From Gonium pectorale (lineage: Eukaryota > Chlorophyta > Chlorophyceae > Chlamydomonadales > Volvocaceae), in assembly GCA_001584585.1 (NCBI GenBank), contig LSYV01000043.1:107171-119069 (forward strand): 11,899 bases of DNA, given 5' to 3'. The translations under genes and the position numbers were made by a program. This document shows positions 6,432 through 11,899 of this stretch, one piece after another (position 1 is the first letter of the stretch; the number at the start of each line of letters is the position of its first letter). Below the pieces are notes generated by a model. That model ran no database searches. It saw only the letters and a list, made by a program, of their open reading frames with translations, and was not told where the DNA came from.

Positions 6432-9400
6432 GTATGTGTGCAGGAGCTTGGGCTCAGTCCACGGGGCGTCTTCCGGGGCTTCCCGCCCTGGGCGAGCTTT
6501 AGTAGGGTGATGACGCAGGCTGACCCCCGAGCGTTACGAACGGCAGTTTGCGGCCTTGCTAGACGCAGTAGCACTCTACGCGTGCTCGTATTGCTATCCG
6601 GCAGGTCCGGGCACCTCCGCGGGGATTCCATGACTGAGTTCCCGGGCTTGCACAAGCAAACATCGGGGCCTACGAAACCGGGCCCTTCTCCCTCCTTTTG
6701 CTTAGATCGATGGATGACTTGACGGACTTCGACGGCTTGCTTGACGCGTACCTGTCGGCCGGCCCCACGGCGCAAGCCGCGCCACCGACGGCGGCCCACC
6801 AGCCCGCTTCAGCGGGTGCAATGATGTCCAGCACCGGCATGACGACAGCCGGCATGATGCCGGCTCCCGGTATGGGCCACCAGGCCGGCATGATGCCCAC
6901 GGCAGGCATGGCCGGCGTCCCCGGCGTCGGCAACATGGGCATGCCCGGCGTGGGCATGCCCGGCAGCGGCATGACAGTCCCCGGCATGATGGCGAACGCG
7001 GGGGGCATGCCGGGCGCTGGCGCGACGATGGGCATGGCCAGCGCCACGATGAGCATGTCTGGTATGGCGATGGGCATGGCGGGCGCCGGCACCGGCATGA
7101 TGCCCACCGGCATCCCTGGCATGGCCACCCACCCCGGTCAGGCCGTGGGTATGACTGGCATGCCGGGCCTGGCGCCCGCGGGGGCAACCATGGGCGCCGG
7201 CGGCGCTGGGATGCTCGGGGCTGCCGGCACCAGTGGCTTCGCGGGGCTCAGCGGGCTCGGCGGCATGGGCGGAATGGGTGGAATGGGTGGAATGGGCGGA
7301 ATGGGCGGAATCGGCAACCTGGCGGGGATCACCAGCCTGAGCCAGCTGGACTCGCTACTGGGCATCCAGTCGACGGGGCACTCCCAGCAGGCTGCCGCCA
7401 TGATGCAGGCTCGCGGCGCCGGCGCTGGGATCCCGGGCTTTCCCAGCATGGGCGCGGCGATGGGGCTACAGTCGCAGCTACAGGCCGCCACCGCTGGCGG
7501 CGGCGGCGGCAAGTCTGGCAACCGCCGTGGCCGGTCGACCTCCCGCGCTGGCGGCGGCGGCGGCGGGGGTGCGGCGCGCCGCAGCGAGGCGGACTTTGGC
7601 GGCGGCGTCAGCTCTGACGGCGGCGAGCTCGACTCGAACAGTGACTCTGCGTCCTCCGACGGCGACGGCCCGCCCACCAAGAGCAACAAGAAGAAAGCCC
7701 GAGACGGCGGCGGCGGGCCGGAGGACGAGGCGGAGCGACGCCACGCGGCACTCCAGGAGAAGAACCGCAAGGCGCAGCGCCGCTTCCGCGAGCGCCAGAA
7801 GGCGAGCGCTTGTTCAGAGTGCGGTCGGCGGGGCGCGCTAGTGACGTGCAAGGAAGCCGACTGGCGTGGACTGTACACGGGTGTCTGCGTGCGCGTACGT
7901 GGTTTTGCGTGGGAGTTAGGGTGACAGGGACGCGACGGGCGGTGCGTTCAACTGGCAATCGCCCCTGGGTGCGTGCGTGGCGGCGGCGGAGGCGGGGCTG
8001 GCTGCCTCCGAGAGCACACGAGGCTGAGTGGGCCGGCACGGGGAGGCGTTGGCGAGGCGGCGGAAGGGTGACGGAAACACCAGCAGGGAAGTAGCTTTGT
8101 TGAGAAACACCACCCTATCAAATTCTTGCCCCGCCCACAGACCAAGCTGCTTGAGCTTCACAAGCAGATTGAGGAGCTGGCGGGCAAGGTGTCCAACTTG
8201 CAGACCGAGAACGCGGCGCTGCACAGCAGGACGAGCATCCTGGAGAAGGTGGGGGCAAGCTACGGGACGCTGCTGCGGGAGCGTCGCCGGACATGCTGGG
8301 GGGGGCTGGAGCGGCCGGGCCACCCGGGCGGGTGACCTGCGCTGTGGAAAGATTTTGGACGGCGGGGGCGGGCCCTACCGCAGTGGCGCCAGGAGGGGGC
8401 CTTTCGCGGAGCGTTGGGCTGGCGGGTTGCGCAGCTCGTGTGTGCCCCCCCCTCCCAGGGAGCGTGGTGCCAACCCCCGTTCGCACCCCACACTCATCTC
8501 GCCACTTCCGGCCCCTCGCCGCCCCAGGTGCTGGACATGCGCAACGAGCAGATTCAGGTCATGCAGGAGAACAAGGAGGTGAGGGGATGGGAGGGGGCCG
8601 GACTGGGGCCGGGCGCGTCCGCGAGCACGCTGATGTGGGTGGGCGGGTGGAGGCGGGGGTGGTCGGGTGCGTTGGCAATCTTGGCATGGCAGCAGTGGGT
8701 TGGAGGCGAGGAGACTGAACGAAACAGCAGTGGCGGGGTTGGCTGGGACGGTGCTCTGGTGGGGCTTCGCCCGTTAGTTAACCACCTTGGCTTACACTTC
8801 CACGTTCCTACCACCACTCGCGTGTGAGGCGGAGCTGTCTCCAGCCGGGGCCTGCTGCTCTGTGGCCATCAACGGCCAACACCTGCCCCTTGTTATCCGT
8901 GCTGAGGGATGCCTCTAATGAAGCGCTCCTTTTCCTATCTCGAACTCCCCTCCTACCTTTCCCTTCAGGTGACGGAGGCGGAGCTGGCTTCCCTAGGCTC
9001 CAGCCAGGCCCTGGTGCCCCTTAGCCCGGAGGCCATCAAGGACCTGACCAGCGAGGACATTTACCGGATCTACCAGACGTACGTCAAAGAGCTGTCGGTT
9101 AGGGTGGTTGACGCCAACCGAAACGGGACCGGCAACGGCACGGGAGCCGACGGCGCGGCGGCTGGTGGCGAAGCGGGTGCCGCCGCGGGCGGTGAGGCGG
9201 GCGGCGAGGCAGGAGCCGCCGCGGAAGCCGGTGGAGGACAGGAGGCCGGCAGCGGCAACGGCGGCGGCGGGGAGGGCTCTGGCGGCGCCGGTGCCGTGGC
9301 GGACGGCAGCGGCGGCGGCAGCTCGGGCGGCGAGGCGGCAGTAGCGGCGGCAGAGGTGGAGCGTCTCGTGCGGGAGCTGGTGCGTGCCGGGTGCTCGCAT

Positions 9401-11899
9401 CCCAGGCGGATGTTGAGGGCTAGGAGTGGGGGGCCAAAGGAGGGGCGTGCTCAACAGGGGAGGCATTCGGCTGCCGTCATCCCCGCGTCGCCACGTCGCG
9501 CTGACACGAGCAAGGGCTGCCGGGGATGCAACAGTGGCCTGCAGCAGCGCGGCGCAGGCACCAGCCCAGTGGTGTGGCTGGGCCCCTGCGCACGGCGCGC
9601 ATCGCGAGGTGGCCGCGGCGGGAGGAGGCAGTGGCCACCCAGGCGTAGAGGGACAGAGAGGCGTGCGCGTCTTTCCGCTCCCGCGGCCCCGCCGTCACCA
9701 CCTCCCGTCTCGGGCTGTGCGCCCGGCACAGAAGGCGCGTGGAACTCTTGAGGCTGCGAGTTCCTGCACATCCCGGCAGCGACCGGTGACCAGTGCAGCC
9801 CACGCCGGACGATCCCCATTACGGGCCTTGTGCCACACGCCGTGTGGACTTGTCCTGGCGACACCGAGGGGGCCATGGCACCCCTTCCACGTGATTCAAA
9901 CCTGCCACCAGCCCTGGCCGCCAGTGGTTCATAAGCCACCGGGCTTGGGGCGGGCTGAGGCGCAGACCGCGCAGGCCCGTTCCCAGCTGGAGCTGGCTGT
10001 AGGGATGCGGGTTTCTCCCCCTGTCTCCCCCGGTGGTCGGGTGGCAGGGCGTGGCGCGTGTTGCGCGGCGCGGCGTCGCAGGGCTTGCTTTGGCCTCCCT
10101 GCCGGCAGGGGCTGCAATAACCCTCTCACCTCCCGCTGAGGTTCCCCCAGAGCGTGATGCTACTGTTGGCTGGGCGTGGCCGCGGCCCGCTCTGCCCATC
10201 CCAAGCACAAACCGTGCTGCACCGTGCTCTGCGCGCAGCCTAGGCGTCCCCTGTCGGCTGGCGGATTGCTGACGCTGTGAGGGTTCCATTGCACTCGATG
10301 TTTGCATCGCCTGGCCCCTGGGCCCCTGCAGAGCGTGATGCTGATGCGGCTGGGCGTGGCCCGCCCGCTGGAGGCGCGCAAGTTCATCGTGTTCAGCCGC
10401 CAGTACCTGGGGAACACGGAGCGGGAGGTGATCGACCTGTGGAAGAACGTCATGGTGAGGGAGTGGTTGGGGTGACGGTGGGAGGGAGGGAGGGAGGGGC
10501 CTGGGAAGGGGAGGCAGCTATTCGGGAGGTTGGACAGAGAGAAGTGGGAGGAAGGGAGGAAGGATACAGTGACTTGAAGACGGTGGGTGGCGGGGAAGAC
10601 GAGGCAGAACGAGGGCGGGTTCCTTGCACCGCTGCCCTGTCCATATCACTGCGTACTCCCAAGGCCCCAACACCCTCCAATCTTCTCCCTCCGTCCCTTT
10701 CGCCAATTCCGCCCCTTCCGCCCCGCAGAAGCAGATCGAGCTGAGCCCGGAGCAGATGCGTGAGATCGTGGACCTGAAGCGCATGTTCCTCACCAAGATC
10801 GAGCCCATCATGGAGGAGCGGAAGCACCTCAACATCGCCATCCAGACCAACCTGCCGCACGACACCTACCACACAAAGAGCTCCATCTCGTACATCAAGG
10901 TGCAGACACGGGCACGGGGGGCGCGGCGTGTGCAGTGAGGGGAGCGGAGGCCCAGCACAGGGAGAGAATCGGAGCGGAGCGGTCGCCCGGAGTGGAGTGA
11001 AGGGTGACTAATGGCAGGGAGCTGCTCTCCTCCCACCTCTTCCCTTCCCGTTTCCTGCGGCCATACTTCTATGGCCCATCGGCAGGTCGTCACGGCGCGC
11101 TTCCGCTCGAGCGCCCTGTCCCCACCCGGTTTTCTGCCCTCTCACCGACCCTCTTGTTCGGCGCTCTTTCCACCCCGCGCTTTCTGCTCTCTCGCCGGCT
11201 CTTCCGCCAAATTCCTCTTGCACACCCCGTGTCTCCCACCGCCCAACTCTCTCGCCTGCGCTGTTCGCGTCCCGCCGACGCTCCCTTCCCCTCCCGCCTG
11301 CCCCCGCCCGGACGTCAGGCGCACGAGGCGGTGTCCAAGCTGCGCGACAACCTGCGCAGCGAGCAGCACGTGGTGCTGGAGTTCGCCATCGCCGTCTTCC
11401 GCGGCGTGTTCCGGCCGCCTCAGATGGCGGCGCTGCTGGTCCGCTGCTACCCCGCCGTGCCCGACGCGCTGGGCATCGCCTCGGCACTGGCCACCGAGCT
11501 GGGCGAGCCCGACTCACCCGCCACGCAGGCGCTGGCGATGCAGCTGGGCGGATACGCCGTACGTGAGTGTTGCCGCCGTCACTCACTGTTCATGCGACGA
11601 TCGCTTGTGTAAGGACTGTGGGGTGTTGCGAAGAGGTTTGAAGGATTACCAGGGGAGGGAGAAGGGACTGCGGGGCACGCGGATGACACCGGGTGAGCGG
11701 GTGCGTAGGACTGTGGCGCCCTGCAAATGGCGCGACGCAGCACCCGGACACCCTTGCCTCCTTTTCCCGCTGTCCCCGCGGTCCAACACTTCTGGTGACG
11801 TAACGCCAACCACCCCCCTCGGCGCCTTGCAGCGGGTAACCCCGGCGCTGGCGGCGCTGGCGGCGGCGCCGGCGGCGGCTCCCCCTCCCTACTGGCCAT
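6412..11899 (+). CDS. Large bZIP transcription factor, Pap1-like basic region (3' end outside window)
   Basis: Probable nuclear DNA-binding regulator. Exons: 6412-6431, 6706-7801, 8141-8248, 8528-8578, 8969-9379, 10332-10454, 10729-10899, 11319-11562, 11833 to beyond 11899. At least 763 residues. Residues 9-28 read MDDLTDFDGLLDAYLSAGPT, resembling an acidic/hydrophobic activation segment. Residues 46-206 are Met/Gly-rich, 300-331 Ser/Asp-rich. Basic patches lie near 276-285 and 332-339. The basic region is NRKAQRRFRERQK (360-372); zipper leucines are at 378, 385, 392, 399 and 406, exactly 18 residues from Asn360 as in GCN4. The rest is helical: IKDLTSEDIYRIYQTYVKEL, a low-complexity insert, then EREVIDLWKNVM, SPEQMREIVDLKRMFLTKIE and VVLEFAIAVFRGVFRPPQMA. 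All introns are GT-AG except 7802-8140 (GC-AG). Without the first exon, translation would start at ATG 6710. The bZIP call is firm; the specific gene and targets are unknown. Confidence 0.9.
7259..7312 (+). repeat. 9-bp coding repeat encoding (GGM)5 GGI
   Basis: Six tandem units of GGN GGN ATG/ATC lie inside the Met/Gly-rich N-terminal region (residues 192-209). The near-identical units suggest replication slippage and a length-variable tract. Confidence 0.85.
7802..8140 (+). other. GC-AG intron between basic region and zipper, 339 nt
   Basis: The donor is AAG|GCGAGC, the usual GTGAGC with C at the second intron base; the acceptor is CCCACAG. Joining gives RFRERQK-TKLLELHKQ with exact Asn-to-Leu spacing. 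The nearby GT dinucleotides at 7812, 7819, 7824 and 7846 shift the frame. GT at 7841 keeps frame but inserts 13 residues that break zipper register. Confidence 0.8.
8579..8968 (+). other. bZIP intron, 390 nt
   Basis: The donor is GTGAGG and the acceptor CCCTTCAG, preceded by a good pyrimidine tract. No other content was recognised. Confidence 0.85.
9139..9356 (+). repeat. Gly/Ala/Glu-rich coding low-complexity tract
   Basis: It encodes repeated GGEAG and GAAA units inside exon 8969-9379, between the helical segments ending VVDANRNG and starting EVERLVREL. GGC/GCG-rich codons point to slippage expansion. It is probably a flexible linker. Confidence 0.8.
9380..10331 (+). other. Longest bZIP intron, 952 nt, containing a pseudo-exon
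   Basis: The donor GTGCGT matches consensus and the acceptor is CCTGCAG. The open frames across it show only R/G/P-rich composition. A copy of the next exon's start, with its own acceptor, lies at 10151. Confidence 0.85.
10144..10190 (+). repeat. Pseudo-exon: copy of the acceptor and start of exon 10332
   Basis: CCCCCAG is followed at 10151 by AGCGTGATGCT, identical to the start of the real exon. A 14-base block shared with the real exon lies at 10168-10181 (GGCTGGGCGTGGCC). The spacing to the real exon is 180-181 bp. Small indels break the frame. Using this acceptor would reach TAG at 10241 after 30 codons. Confidence 0.65.
10480..10499 (+). other. (GGGA)n G-quadruplex motif near a donor
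   Basis: Five G-runs of three or four separated by single A begin 25 nt downstream of the donor at 10455 in intron 10455-10728. The intron's 3' part is C/T-rich (for example CTCCCTCCGTCCC) and partly complementary. Confidence 0.75.
10900..11318 (+). other. bZIP intron, 419 nt, purine-to-pyrimidine switch
   Basis: The donor is GTGCAG and the acceptor GACGTCAG. The first third is G/A-rich and the part from about 11025 is strongly C/T-rich. No exon was recognised, although a frame is open through its 3' part into exon 11319. Confidence 0.8.
11563..11832 (+). other. Last visible bZIP intron; donor inside a hairpin
   Basis: The donor GTGAGTG (11563-11569) is perfectly complementary to CACTCAC (11580-11586) across a 10-nt loop. 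A competing donor GTACGT starts at 11559. The acceptor is CCTTGCAG at 11825-11832. TGACGTAA, a bZIP-type site, lies at 11796-11803. Confidence 0.6.
11833..11899 (+). CDS. Start of the ninth bZIP coding exon (runs off the window)
   Basis: With the GTGAGT donor the exon reads PGNPGAGGAGGGAGGGSP, a Gly-rich linker. With the GTACGT donor it reads RVTPALAALAAAPAAAPPP. Both frames stay open to the window edge. The first is preferred for donor strength. Confidence 0.5.

Noticed and set aside
6104..6799. 231-codon open frame on the minus strand
   Set aside because: Its composition is R/S/P-rich with no motif. It overlaps the presumed bZIP promoter, leader and first coding bases. It is explained by the low stop density of GC-rich DNA.
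6670..7187. Minus-strand open frames with Met/Pro or Cys/Pro/Arg-rich repeats
   Set aside because: These are antisense shadows of the ATG/GGC-rich N-terminal repeat of the bZIP gene.
7841..7846. GTGACG as the canonical donor instead of the GC donor
   Set aside because: It keeps the frame but inserts 13 residues between basic region and zipper, which breaks the fixed spacing and heptad register.
9426..10139. 237-codon + strand open frame in the long bZIP intron
   Set aside because: The flanking donor (9380) and acceptor (10331) join conserved segments. The frame has only R/A/P-rich content.

Overview
The window looks like nuclear DNA from a volvocine green alga (Chlamydomonas reinhardtii or a close relative). 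The signs are very GC-rich exons with strong C/G third-base preference, many short spliced exons separated by introns of roughly 190-950 nt, donors mostly of the GTGNGN type, Gly/Ala-rich low-complexity protein segments, and a plastid-type SRP54 that carries spliceosomal introns. No tRNA, rRNA, CRISPR array or recognisable transposon was found. Most long open frames lie in introns or are frame shadows of GC-rich exons.

Two genes lie in tandem on the + strand. (1) 202-3940: the 3' half of the chloroplast signal recognition particle GTPase cpSRP54. Nine exons encode the end of the G domain and the complete M domain, about 240 residues to the stop. The window opens inside an upstream intron. (2) 6412-11899 (open at the right edge): a large bZIP transcription factor. 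Its N-terminus is Met/Gly-rich, followed by an acidic Ser/Asp segment, a basic region with the N-x2-A-Q-x2-F-R signature of the fungal Pap1/Yap1 class, a five-leucine zipper, and a long helical C-terminal region interrupted by a Gly/Ala/Glu-rich insert. Its ninth coding exon runs off the window.

Between them, 3941-6411 holds the cpSRP54 3' flank and the presumed bZIP promoter and leader. The 3' flank has a strong G-quadruplex motif but no TGTAA poly(A) signal. The promoter has two identical CCACGTGAC boxes and a dense cluster of GTAC cores. A TATATA box, a one-codon AUG-UAA upstream ORF abutting a hairpin, and a 20-nt first coding exon follow.

The least ordinary signals are: a GC-AG intron that separates the basic region from the zipper and is required for correct zipper register; three intronic 'echoes' of nearby exons, two in cpSRP54 and one in the bZIP gene; a last intron whose GTGAGTG donor sits in a perfect hairpin next to a competing donor that would read the next exon in another frame; and the AUG-UAA/hairpin leader. 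No obviously new multi-gene system is present. The two genes have no evident functional link beyond adjacency.
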